64,000 nt of DNA from Dendrophyllia cribrosa. Lineage: Eukaryota > Cnidaria > Anthozoa > Scleractinia > Dendrophylliidae. Under the pieces are notes generated by a model. That model was given only the letters and a program-made list of their open reading frames with translations. It did not search any database and was not told the DNA's origin. Made by a program: the position numbers and the translations under genes. The stretch is from contig JAJLRJ010000001.1 in NCBI GenBank assembly GCA_024195265.1, forward strand, positions 57,322,202 to 57,386,201, given 5' to 3'. Positions 25,677-35,403 of the stretch are shown here, piece by piece. Every line of letters begins with the position of its first letter. Position 1 is the first letter of the stretch.

Positions 25677-25762
25677 AGTTTAAAATTTACAATTGTTCAC
25701 TATCTGAAATTTTTACATTTAAAACGTGATATAAAATAATCGATCGCTATACAAGGTTATTT

Positions 25763-26227
25763 GAGTAAATTCGTAAAACCCGTGTTTTATATGCTAATGA
25801 GCCGCGTTATATTCTAATGAGCTGTGTACAATAAAACAATAGACATGTGGTCTTTGATAAAAAAAAACAACTGAGGAAAACAAAAACATATGTTACGGTT
25901 AAGTTTAATCTTATGGTTAAGTTTTTGTTTTCCTTTGCTCGAGTTTGAATATAAAACACTAGACTAAAATCACAAATTAAATTAAGGCTGGAATTTTGAT
26001 TTCATTTTTGGTTTCATTTTTTTTATAGGCTGTTACTGAAATGCTTGAATTGTTACCTCTTGGTTTGAATTTGCATACGCTTAGCAATACTTCTGTGAGA
26101 TTTAAATTAATTTTATAACAAATAAAAAGTCAGCCGTCTCAATTCCCTTTGTTTTATTGTACACAGCTCATTAGAATACTGAACGCGGCTCATTAGCATA
26201 TAAAACACGGGTTATACGAATTCACTC
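25763..26227. mobile_element. TIR element with about 80-bp arms
   Basis: GAGTAAATTCGTAAAACCCG and a following stretch to ACAATAAAACAA are repeated inverted at 26145-26227. It is absent from copy 2. The interior is AT-rich without a gene. Confidence 0.7.
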
Positions 26228-26313
26228 TATTAAAAAGATGAATTAACTTACGCTAAGATAAGGGTCCTTAAAATGTGTACGTGGCCTTACAGTTTCGACG
26301 CTCTTTTGTCCTT

Positions 26314-26649
26314 AAAGTGCACCTAACCCCAAAATTGTTTTTTCGCTTGAATAGTTAAATATTTCTTGTTTTTAACGTTGCGTTAGTGAATTATAGAGGT
26401 TTGAATTTACAAAATGTTAATAAGATGACGTCAAATCAAGACTCGTTTATTATACAACTACTTGTTTCCACCTCCAAATAATATTAATGGTAAAGTCTTG
26501 ATTTGACGTCATCTAATTAGCATTTTGTAAATTCAAATCTCTATAACTCACTAACGCGACGTTAAAAACAAGAAATATTTCATTATTCGACTTTTCAACG
26601 TACATTAAGTTGATTAAAAGAAAAAAAAATTAAGGGTTAGGTGCACTTT
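26314..26649. mobile_element. Long-hairpin MITE
   Basis: Ends AAAGTGCACCTAACCC and GGGTTAGGTGCACTTT. Arms of about 150 bp include AAATATTTCTTGTTTTTAACG and GATGACGTCAAATCAAGACT. It is present only in copy 1. A relative with a damaged right end lies at 33880-34147. Confidence 0.8.
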
Positions 26650-26829
26650 CAGTTAATTTCCCGCTAATACCTTCCCAAAGAATTCAACGCTCAATACTAT
26701 AAGATTTGTTTGACAACCGATACAGAAAGAACAGGAAATAAAAAATATATATATAAAATTTCAAAGTTCCTTACATACGAATTAATATAGATCAAGTGGG
26801 TGATCCCAAAAATAAATTAAAATATTTAC

Positions 26830-27087
26830 CGGAAATGTCTTCCTTTCCGAGTTCAGATGCTGCTCCATGTGTCACGTATCCACTGTCACTTGTCACTGTT
26901 ACACTGCGCCTTTCATGGACGTCATCTAGATATCTCTGAACGAACGCATATTTCTCTTCTCCAAGAAATGTATCTTGTTTGTTTTCTATTTCTCTGCTAT
27001 CTTCATCTCTTGCCTTACAATATAAATCAGAATCTGAGTTTCTTCGTCGCCTCTTTCTGGACCTTTCTAGGTCTTCAATTTCTCGAG
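26830..27087 (-). CDS. Exon 9 (C), copy 1: basic and acidic linker exon
   Basis: Encodes 85 codons, phase 1, between TCCACAG| and |GTAAAT. A strongly basic run (RSRKRRRRNSDSDLY) near the start is followed by charged helix and a Ser/Thr-rich stretch (RRSVTVTSDSGYVTHGA). The RNSDSxLY motif is shared with exon 5, suggesting old exon duplication. The copy-2 counterpart is exactly the same length. No enzyme motif is visible; a regulatory or nuclear-targeting linker is inferred. Confidence 0.72.
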
Positions 27088-27177
27088 CTGTGGAAACAAC
27101 AAAAAACCAACAAAACAGAATATTTCCTTGCAAGATATCGCAAACGACTGCTTCGCGGTCCATTGAGGCATAGATAA

Positions 27178-27393
27178 TAGCGACCTTTAGATTGGACTAC
27201 GAGTACGAGATTGAGTACGAGTACGAGTTTTCAAACCAAATTCGTGTGCCTCATATAATTTCTTATCACATCAACCTTATCCCTAACGTTTATTTATGTG
27301 TTAGTCAGCAACAGGAAAGATACAGTTATCTCGAAATTCCAAAGTCGTTCTCGTACTCGATTTCGTACTCTTAGTCAAATCTAAAGGTCGCTA
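27178..27393. mobile_element. TA-flanked MITE
   Basis: Ends TAGCGACCTTTAGATT and its inverse, with subterminal ACGAGTACGAGAT/CTCGTACTCGATTT. 216 bp, copy 1 only. Confidence 0.75.
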
Positions 27394-28452
27394 AAAGCGG
27401 GGCTCTCGCGGGCCAAAGGCCCGCTCGCGTAGCCCCATACTCATAGAACCTATGTCGTCAGTTTTCATGGTCATAGCTTAGCGGAATGTTTCGCGGGCGC
27501 GCGTTCGTAACATGTTTGTCGGTGCGTGCGTCGGAGCGTCGCGCAAGGTAAGCTCGCGGGCGCGTATGGCGTCGCAAAACATGCGCGTATAACGCCACAC
27601 AACATCCGGGATCTTAGCAATTTTGAAACCAAAGCGAGGCTTTGTTTTTCGCCCGGCTACACGGACGAATGGCACGTCAGCTGGGAAAACACTATTGATG
27701 TTTTGCTGTGTTTAGCGGAGAAAACCGTTTTAAATTAAAGTCGTTATTTCCCTGCATTTTTTCGCGGTTTGCTACTCAAGACAGGGATACTAATTAAGGG
27801 ATACTCAGAAGCTGCTATAGTGGAAAAAGAAGAGCTTTCAGGGATAAAATTTTGAGTTCTTCGTATGCGGGAAGATGTTTCTCACTTTGGATTTCAGAAC
27901 TGAAGAAGCAGAAATGTAAAGAATTTCCAGCAGTCGAGGGACTTAAAGGTAAAAACAAATTACATTTTTCGATGGGAATTTATGTTGATATCAAACTGTG
28001 ATTGACTTTTTCTTTGTGTTCTCGTTAGTTTGGAGAATTTTTTATAAAACGTGCTCAAATTCAGTCGTTTTGATTTCTTTCATCGAAGACAGCTCGGCCT
28101 CGATGCGCTATATATGTCGTTTTCTTGTTTACGCCTCTGATTTTCTGTGACTGTATTATATTCCGAAATTGCAAGAAATAACTAAGCATAATAGAATTTA
28201 AAATCTACTTTGATGACTGCAACAAGTTATTATGATAACCTTCTTTTCTGCAGTCCTAGGTTAAAGTTGCATGCGAGTCACAGGTTGCCCACACCACCGG
28301 AACTTTGTACTTCCTGCCTGGATGGGATGTTAGAAGGTGGTAAGGTTACCCTGTGCAGTATGTCGCAGATACCAGTTTATGCCCCTAGGTGGAGAATTTG
28401 GGCATAGTTCGCGTCTCAAGAAAAAAAAAAAAGACACGACGGCCGAGACCAG
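27394..28452. other. Intron 8 remainder, no exon seen
   Basis: Left part (27400-28080) is unmatched in copy 2 and contains a GC-rich hairpin (GCGGGCCAAAGGCCCGC). The part after 28090 matches 57320-57430 and 58430-58640. Confidence 0.5.
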
Positions 28453-28569
28453 GGGTCAATTTAATAAAACTTTACAAGTGTAATTTATAAGTGTAGCCAT
28501 TGTTTCAGAGGTTGAAACAATAGCTACACTTTTAAATTACACTTGTTAAACTTTTATTAAATTGAACCC
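28453..28569. repeat. Hairpin MITE shared by both copies
   Basis: About 50-bp arms begin GGGTCAATTTAATAAAA and end TTTTATTAAATTGAACCC, with a short loop around TTTCAGAGGTTGAAA. It is present at the same place in copy 2, so it predates the duplication. The adjoining tRNA-like unit suggests the pair may once have been one composite element. Confidence 0.75.
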
Positions 28570-28624
28570 AGACTTCAGATCTAAAGTCCAACGCGCTACC
28601 CACTACACCAGCGCGCCACTACCC
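28570..28624. repeat. Single progenitor unit of the 53-bp minisatellite
   Basis: One copy of CTTCAGATCTAAAGTCCAAC, then GCGCTACCCACTACACCAGCG, next to the hairpin at 28453-28569. It marks the pre-expansion state of the array at 58755-61370. Confidence 0.75.
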
Positions 28625-28644
28625 CCTTTTTCAATCCAGCTTAC

Positions 28645-28752
28645 CTTTAAATTCTCCAATTTGCCAATCGGAAGTAGCAGCAGGTCTGAATCTCTTCACT
28701 GCTGGCCCTTCTTGAGTCTCTTGTTCTTGTGTCCACGAGAAATATTTGCCTT
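28645..28752 (-). CDS. Exon 8 (D), copy 1: F-S-W-T-Q exon with basic patch
   Basis: A 108-nt exon, phase 1 at both ends, between ATTACAG| and |GTAAGC. It begins GKYFSWTQEQETQEG, which matches the start of the two mini-exons, and continues with a short basic patch (VKRFRP) and an acidic tail. It looks like an enlarged member of the same exon family. In copy 2 the corresponding place is filled by the 53-bp minisatellite and no equivalent exon is visible. Confidence 0.65.
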
Positions 28753-30757
28753 CTGTAATAAAGGGAGAATTTTATCAAAAGCCACACGCTGCACTGTTTA
28801 TCGGTTTATCGCATCCATATACTTTGGATATGAGCAACTGAAATCTTTGATTGCTTAATTACTACTAGAGAAACCATGCTATTGGTGGAAACACGGTAAG
28901 GTGAAAAGTGTCGTTAGTTCCGTGGCTTTTTGCAGTGATTCTCGGCTGCAAAGTTTGAAAACATTATATGAATTGTTTCGAAAAACTGGGGTTGAATATT
29001 TTTCCAGCAGAGATTCGCCTCACCGGCATTCGATGCCACTGTTTTACTGACAGATTAAAACAATATTTTTATCATGTATTTCTTAGTAATGCTCTGGCAT
29101 AAAACCACTTTCCATGAAAGTTTCAACCAGATTGCGATGCTTTGCTAGATTTCAGTTGATGTGATCAAGAGCAATGTCTTAATTTGTTTGCTTTGCTCAG
29201 ATATGTAACGTTTTTGTTACGCAAGCTTTTATTTAAATAGTCGATAAATTTGTTTTTAAGGGCCCATTAACCGATTTTTCCGCGCGTTGCTAAGGAAGTG
29301 AAATTTCACTGCCGGTGAATGGCGTCAGTCTCCGCGAAAAAGCCATTTTTATCGCGCGAGCCCGAGAAATTTAAAGAATTAAATGGCTCGGAAATTGTTT
29401 ACATTTTGGATGTTGTTTCGTTTCGTTTCACAACATTCAAGTCAATAAGTAGGTAGCTTAAGCAACCACGACGGCGACGGCAGCGAGAACGGCACAAAAC
29501 AATAGGTTTAATGAGCGAAAACAATGCCTCTGTACGTGTTGCACGTACGTTTTACATTTTCGTACATTTCTTTACCGTTCCCTGCAAAACAACAACGTCA
29601 AATGATCAAATTATAGGTTTTGTGGAGAACGTGAACGACGGTCAATTTTCCTTTTTTTGAACTGGAAAGCCATCCCTTCAAATTCAGCTGCTGGACAATC
29701 CAGTCACATTAAACAAACTAAACAAATTGGAGCAACTGCAAAGTAGTTTGAAAAAGCGCGAATCCTTTTTTCAAGTGACGTTTTCCATGGCGTTGTCTCG
29801 TCGTTGCTTAAGCTCTCTAATTGCAACACAGACGGAATGGCAGTCAGGAGACAGTCAGGAGATCGTTTCCGTCTGGTCGAGTGAGCTGCGCATGCGTTGA
29901 AAGAGTAACTTCCGGTTGACTTGTGGGACACTTCCGGTTTTCTTGAAACTCTAAAGGAAATGTGATTTTTCATAAAATACACTTTTTTTCATCGAGCTAC
30001 CATTTAAACCACGGTTGGAAACAAAGCTATGCATTCCTTTTGAGGAATCACGTCATTTCCAGAAAATTACGAATTCTCCAAAATTTTGCACTTCTGTCAA
30101 AATTTTACCTTTTGGAAATTAAACACAATCTATGCATAACGAAAAGGGAATATAAATTAAAAAATTAAATTACTGAACAAAATTCCGATAAAGTAATAAG
30201 CTGACAAGCCTTTAGATTTTTTCGAAATAAGTCACGTGACCATGGGCATGGCCTGATGACGTCATCATTGGTATTGTCAATGAGGAACAAGTTAACACCC
30301 ATGAAATAACTCTGATATGACTAAATGTGACAAAGTTATTTTACAAAAAAATTTTCCTTAGCAACGGGTCAAAAAGATCAGTTAATGGGACCTTAAATCT
30401 TTCAATCGAAGTCTTACATGTAATGTAAATTTCAAGCACATTGAAGCATTTTAAGCGCTAAGTAAAAATAATAAAATGGAGGAATTCTGCATCCGTCTCC
30501 AAATATTTCATTGTCGTAGTATTTGTTGATAGCATATTTGTGTGCTTTTGGATCAACAAGTTTCCCATGCATGCTTGCTGGCAATTAAATAAGATATTTG
30601 AATGAGTCTACAAATTTCTTGGTTAACTGCTGTTTTATGTTAATTTTTAATTTATTTTACTAAGAGCAGATTTTCACGAAATTAACAGAAAGTAAGTCGA
30701 ATCTTAATGTTTGCTTTATGGAAAGGGCATAATTCATGTATTACTGCTGCTCAGTAC
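28753..30757. other. Intron 7, no further exon seen
   Basis: Unmatched in copy 2, where it appears deleted. No repeat with clear ends was identified. Confidence 0.45.
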
Positions 30758-30814
30758 CTCCAGTTGTTGGTATAATTTGCATAGATTCTTGTCGCCATGA
30801 AAACGATTCACCTT
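30758..30814 (-). CDS. Exon 7 (E2), copy 1: duplicated F-S-W mini-exon
   Basis: Also 57 nt, phase 1, encoding GESFSWRQESMQIIPTTG. The acceptor is strong, but the donor (GTACTG) is weaker than that of its sister exon, so it may be skipped. Surrounding intron DNA (30720-30930) matches 31430-31640, showing that the exon arose by local tandem duplication. It has no counterpart in copy 2. Confidence 0.55.
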
Positions 30815-31470
30815 CTGTAATAAAATATAAAAAAAAGCTGATCAACAGTCCACTCACTGCATCGTTGTCATCTCACAGTTTAAAGAATACTTATCCCCGG
30901 TATACGAGCAACCGAGATTACTGGTTTTCTAAGTGACAACTTGCTACTAGAAGCTGTTCTTTCGAGTACATATTGTTCATTAAATCTATAATTACCCAAG
31001 ATTAAAAAGCATTATTTAGTGAAACCGTAACTTTACAAAGCAATATGACACTTCGAGGGTATCAATATAAGCTGAATCAAGACTGAAGAAGCACGCCAAA
31101 ATAAAATAAACAAGAACAAAACAGTTTCCCTTCAGTTACAACTTTTATTTCTTGTTTCTTTACCTACGAAAACATTTAGAACAAACTTTATTGTCAGTTA
31201 CATTGCTTGCGAAATTGCATTTAAAACCAGTTTTTTGCAGTTTCCATTTAGTGCAAAAAGCGCCTTGATGCCGACATTGGCGTGCATTTTAAACTGTTGA
31301 AGAAAATAAATGTGTTTCAAGTTCGCTTTATTTACAAAGTGGTCTTATAGAGGGATTGTAAACCACAACTGTGTGTGTAATATGACGTAATAATTGCTGA
31401 GTAGTGGAGAACCAAGTGATCGCCTAGGAAATGGAAAGGGCAAAATTCATTATATATTACTGCTGCTTAC

Positions 31471-31527
31471 CTCCAATTGTTGGTTTGGTTGGCGTAGATT
31501 CTTGTCGCCACGAAAACGATTCACCTT
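31471..31527 (-). CDS. Exon 6 (E1), copy 1: F-S-W motif mini-exon
   Basis: A 57-nt exon with strong signals (ATTACAG| and |GTAAGC), phase 1 at both ends, encoding GESFSWRQESTPTKPTIG. It is the upstream member of a local exon duplication; the other member is at 30758-30814, with about 700 bp of shared flank. Its counterpart in copy 2 is 62406-62462. The function of the short motif is unknown. Confidence 0.65.
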
Positions 31528-31971
31528 CTGTAATAAAATATAAAGAAAATGCTGATCAACAGTCTACTCACTGCAGCTTTGTCGTCTCACAGTTTAAAGA
31601 ATACTTATCCCCTGGATACGAGCAATATAGATCTCTGATTGGTTTCCTACCAAAAGGTTTTCTTAGTAACAAAAAAGATTCTGAAAGCTGCTCTCTCGAG
31701 TACAATTTTTTCGTTAAATCAATAATTACCCAGGTGTGAGCTTTCGATAATAGTTGAGGAACTCTTTCTAGTAAAAACCTATATTTTTCTCAACAGAGCA
31801 GTTATCAAATAGTACTTCACTGCTGTTAGAATCCTCCAAGAATTTTTTCTGCGGCAAGTCTTCTAAATTTCGCTTTACAAAGCAATACAAAACTTCCAGG
31901 TATTAATACAAGCCGAATCAAGACCAAACAAAAAAGTTATAATAAAAATAAACCTATATACACCGAATGCA

Positions 31972-32337
31972 AATATGGCCGCCAGGCAATTTTTTGTTTG
32001 GCCAAGTTTTCAGAGAAATTAATGACATTCCATAAACAAGTGCTGCTAAGTGTATCATCTTGCAAAGTTTGAGTGTTTTTGGTTTAACGGTTGCAAAGTT
32101 ATGGCTCACTGAATTTTAAGCATTTGTATGAGAAAAGAGATTCTATCCTGACTAGCCTCGCTTTCACGTTTTTCCCAAAATTTGATTGCCTATAACTTCT
32201 CCTAAAATAAGAATCTAGCCTTGAAAATGCACACAATGACTTATTTTGATCTGATCTTTATCATTATTCAATTGCTTTTCTTTTCTTGAGAACCTGTCCA
32301 AACAAAAAATTGTTGGGCGGCCATATTTGCATTCGGT
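31972..32337. mobile_element. TIR MITE, 366 bp
   Basis: Ends ACCGAATGCAAATATGGCCG and its inverse, followed by CCAGGCAATTTTTTGTTTGG versus CCAAACAAAAAATTGTTGGG. Copy 1 only. Confidence 0.75.
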
Positions 32338-32500
32338 CCATACTCGCTCACAAAAGCCAATAAATAGCGCTATATAGTATTACCTTATTTACATCAGAAA
32401 ACTAAATAATCAAAAGTAAAAGAAAAGCAATTTTCGCAATTTATGTCGATTTCTGACTGAGACCAGCTAGGGTTGAATTCAACACACTGTTACATAAATC

Positions 32501-32662
32501 CAGGGGCGTAGCCAGGACCTGTCCGGAGGTACGCACAATCAATTTTTTTTCAAACACTCCCCCTACCTCCTCCCCCCACCCTCAAGTCCCAAATCTTTCT
32601 TTTTTTTTTCGACTTTTTCAGGTACGCACGTGCGTATGTGCGTACAGGTAGCTACGCCCCTG
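32501..32662. mobile_element. hAT-like MITE
   Basis: Ends CAGGGGCGTAGCCAGGACCTG and, inverted, CAGGGGCGTAGCTACCTG. AAATC is duplicated at both edges (32496-32500 and 32663-32667). The CAGGGG start fits hAT-type ends, but the visible target duplication is shorter than the usual 8 bp. Confidence 0.65.
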
Positions 32663-32667
32663 AAATC

Positions 32668-33357
32668 TACCTTATTGGTACTAATTTTCGCGGGCACTTA
32701 ATTTCGCGAAAAAAAGATCGGTATATTTCGCGGGTCTTTATTTTCGCGATTTATTTTCTTGGGGAATTAATTTTCGCGAAAATGAAAAAAAAAACATTTT
32801 ATTTCGAGAATTTTATTATTTTACACTTCTTATTGCTGAAAATCATCAACTCATAACAAAACCAAACTATAGAAACCGCATCGTGTACCATAGGCATAGT
32901 CAAAGACATTATCCTTATGCTTAACGTTCTTTGGAATTGTATAATACAAGGAATACTTGAAAATTATAAACAGATTGTCGTTTCAAATTACAAAGAACCC
33001 GGGATAGATGGCCATTTCGATGACTGTACAAAAGAGGTGCTGAAAGGACTTGAATATGACGATAGCGATACAGATGAAGAGGTTCAAAGCAACACAAATA
33101 GTGAAATTTGACTGTTAAACTACTGTTTTTTTTTTCATCTATAGGCATGCCATAGAGCTTTTACACGTTATACACCAGTACGTAGACATGTCGGTTTCTT
33201 CATTAAATTGAGAAAACAAGAAATATTGGAGGGTATTAAATTTCGCGACATTAAAGTTCGCGGGAATTTTTTTTCGCGTCGCTTTAAGTTCGCGATTTTT
33301 TTTAAATCGCGAAAATCGCGAAATTAAAGCGACGCGAAAATTAGTACCAATAAGGTA
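32668..33357. mobile_element. TA-flanked TIR element rich in TTCGCG
   Basis: Inverted ends TACCTTATTGGTACTAATTT plus TCGCG. Both arms carry repeated TTCGCG. The centre has a plus-strand open frame (32917-33111, ending YDDSDTDEEVQSNTNSEI) that may be the tail of a transposase; I cannot name it. It abuts the hAT-like MITE exactly. Confidence 0.7.
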
Positions 33358-33430
33358 CGAGAAACGTTATCTTTATGGAAAGAGCGAGTGTCTTTTATCT
33401 CTATGGTATAAAAATATTTCTGCTGTTTAC

Positions 33431-33676
33431 CTCCAGTTATCAGTTTAGATGGTGTAGAGTCTTTAGCTCGACCACTTGCCTCCTGAATCTGGGCTGTGAG
33501 TTTTTCGATTTCTTTTTCCAAACTTTCTATTTTTTCTTGATGAAACTTGATCTCCTCTTGTCTTAGTTTTAAAAGAACAAGCATCGCTTCATTCTTCTTT
33601 GATCTTGCGTACAGGATGGAATCAGAGTTTCGTCTGGTTCTTTTTGGCGGCATTTCTTGGTTTTCCGTTTGTAAGG
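33431..33676 (-). CDS. Exon 5 (F), copy 1: coiled coil with basic RNSDS motif
   Basis: Encodes 81 codons, phase 1 at both ends, between CCCCAG| and |GTAAAC. A basic stretch (PPKRTRRNSDSILY) precedes about 45 residues of heptad-rich charged helix (QEEIKFHQEKIESLEKEIEK and onward), a likely coiled coil for oligomerisation. The basic part could be a nuclear-localisation signal. It is closely matched by 63237-63482 in copy 2 and more distantly by exon 9 (26830-27087), which shares RNSDSxLY. Confidence 0.75.
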
Positions 33677-33879
33677 CTGGGGAAACAAATAAACCAAACT
33701 GTGACAAACTACTATAAAAGACAAATTAAACATACGAATGGCAACGACTACAATTAGAAATATTAATGTCGGTTTTAAAATAGAGCTTTCTATTATGGAT
33801 AACAACATGCATTTTAGAGTGTCCATCACCCCTAGCAAGTTATTTTCAGAATCAACTCTATGTACATTGAATAGTTGAA

Positions 33880-34147
33880 TGGTAAAATATTCCTTGTTTT
33901 GAACGTTGCGTTTGTGAGTTATAGAGATTTGTATTTACAAAATGCTAATTAGATGATGTCAACCCGGGAATTTGCCATTATTTCTACGCCAATTTACAAT
34001 GCGCAGTTTACAGCTTGAGGATAATTAATTTGATAAATACTAAAAATAAACTGTGGATAGTCAATTGATTCGTAAAAAAATATAACTTGGAGGTAAAAAC
34101 AAATAGTTGTATATAAAATATTCCCGGGTTGACGTCATCTAATTAGC
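33880..34147. mobile_element. Diverged relative of the 26314 MITE
   Basis: Shares TCCTTGTTTTGAACGTTGCG and ACAAAATGCTAATTAGATGA. The inner inverted pair is GATGATGTCAACCCGGGAAT versus ATTCCCGGGTTGACGTCATC. It is absent from copy 2. Confidence 0.6.
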
Positions 34148-34364
34148 GCGAACCGCGTGGAGAGAGCGCGGTGCGCGCAGGGAGGCGGGGGGTGTGAGGG
34201 GGGTTTGGGGTGGGGGGCACGCAGGTTACCCTGGGCATCAAGCATAGATAAAACATGATTACAAACATTAGTAATATCATATTGTAATCGATTTTAACAA
34301 CTGAACTATTCAGTCACTCGTAAAAACCATAAACAATTTACAAGTCTGGGGCCGTATTCACGAA

Positions 34365-34836
34365 ATCCTACCTAAGATATGTTTTAAGATATAACTTAAG
34401 AGAAAATTTAGGAGCTTCCTAAGATATGTCCTAAGTGCTATTCACGAACGATATCTTATGATCATCCTAAGGTAAGCGTAACTTAGCAGTCTCCTAAGTT
34501 TAATGGTCGCGGGCAGTTATCGATTAGTAAAAGTAAACCAATCAGAGATAGTTTATATGGCGCGATCTTATGAATAATAAGTTATGAAAATTACATGAAT
34601 GAATATTTTGTATTGTGTAAATTGTAATCTATTTACAGCGATCTTACCCGCACTCCTGTTGAGGTATGGAGATATGGCGGCCACACAGAGGAATATAACT
34701 AAACCCAGGACACAGCCCAACAGGACAAGGAGACCACATAATGACTCCCAATCTAAAAGAGAAATCCCAAGCCTTAAACCAAAATACACCCTAGCCCGCG
34801 GGGAGAGACCGTGGAGAAAGGGAAACGAAAACAAAA
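34365..34836. other. Left flank of the retrotransposon
   Basis: Holds the subterminal repeats of the TIR element and a plus-strand open stretch starting MAATQRNITKPRTQ (34674-34859) that I do not recognise. Confidence 0.35.
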
Positions 34837-35403
34837 TTAAGATGGAAGTGGACGTTTAAGCACAGAAGAAGCTGGGAACGGAAAAGCGGCAACAAAATTC
34901 TTTAAATTGTTGAAGTCAGAATAAACGCGGGAAGCGTCAGGAGTGGACTGATGCGAAGATGCATCAGAAGAGAGAACATCAGCGGGGGCACCAGCACGGA
35001 TGACATCAGCTAACTTGATGTAGTATAGAGCAGTCTTAGGACTTGACCAACCAACATGTGACATAACGTCTGCCAGCGGGGAGCCCGACAAGGTTAGAGT
35101 AATGGCGCAACCTGCACGGAAGCTATGAAGTGCTTCACCATTGTCTATCTGGGCGTGTTTGAGGTACTTCTTTAAGCGAGATTCAGCGGTAGAGCTTGCA
35201 AGCGGTTTATCAACTACATGGCCCTGCCGGTTGGTTGTGCGGAACAGGTATCCATTACAGAGCGAGATTCCCAATTCGCGCGAGACGGCGACGTAAGTCT
35301 CAATGCCCCTTATAGGACAAATAGCGGGATTAGGATGACGTCGTATGCCAAAAAGGTTCGAGGACCCATCTCTTAGAGTCTTTCCCCAAATGTGATTAAA
35401 CAA
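34837..35403 (-). CDS. Tyrosine recombinase C-terminal part
   Basis: Continues from the preceding frame with FNHIWGKTLRDG and CPIRGIETYV. Catalytic residues are HSFR near 89-92, a second H in HVGWSS, and Tyr in TALYYIKL near 126. With the Arg in the upstream frame the set is complete. The enzyme integrates the circular cDNA without an integrase. Split by one base; a homopolymer sequencing error or programmed shift are both possible. Confidence 0.82.
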   Translation of the reverse strand: MFNHIWGKTLRDGSSNLFGIRRHPNPAICPIRGIETYVAVSRELGISLCNGYLFRTTNRQGHVVDKPLASSTAESRLKKYLKHAQIDNGEALHSFRAGCAITLTLSGSPLADVMSHVGWSSPKTALYYIKLADVIRAGAPADVLSSDASSHQSTPDASRVYSDFNNLKNFVAAFPFPASSVLKRPLPS

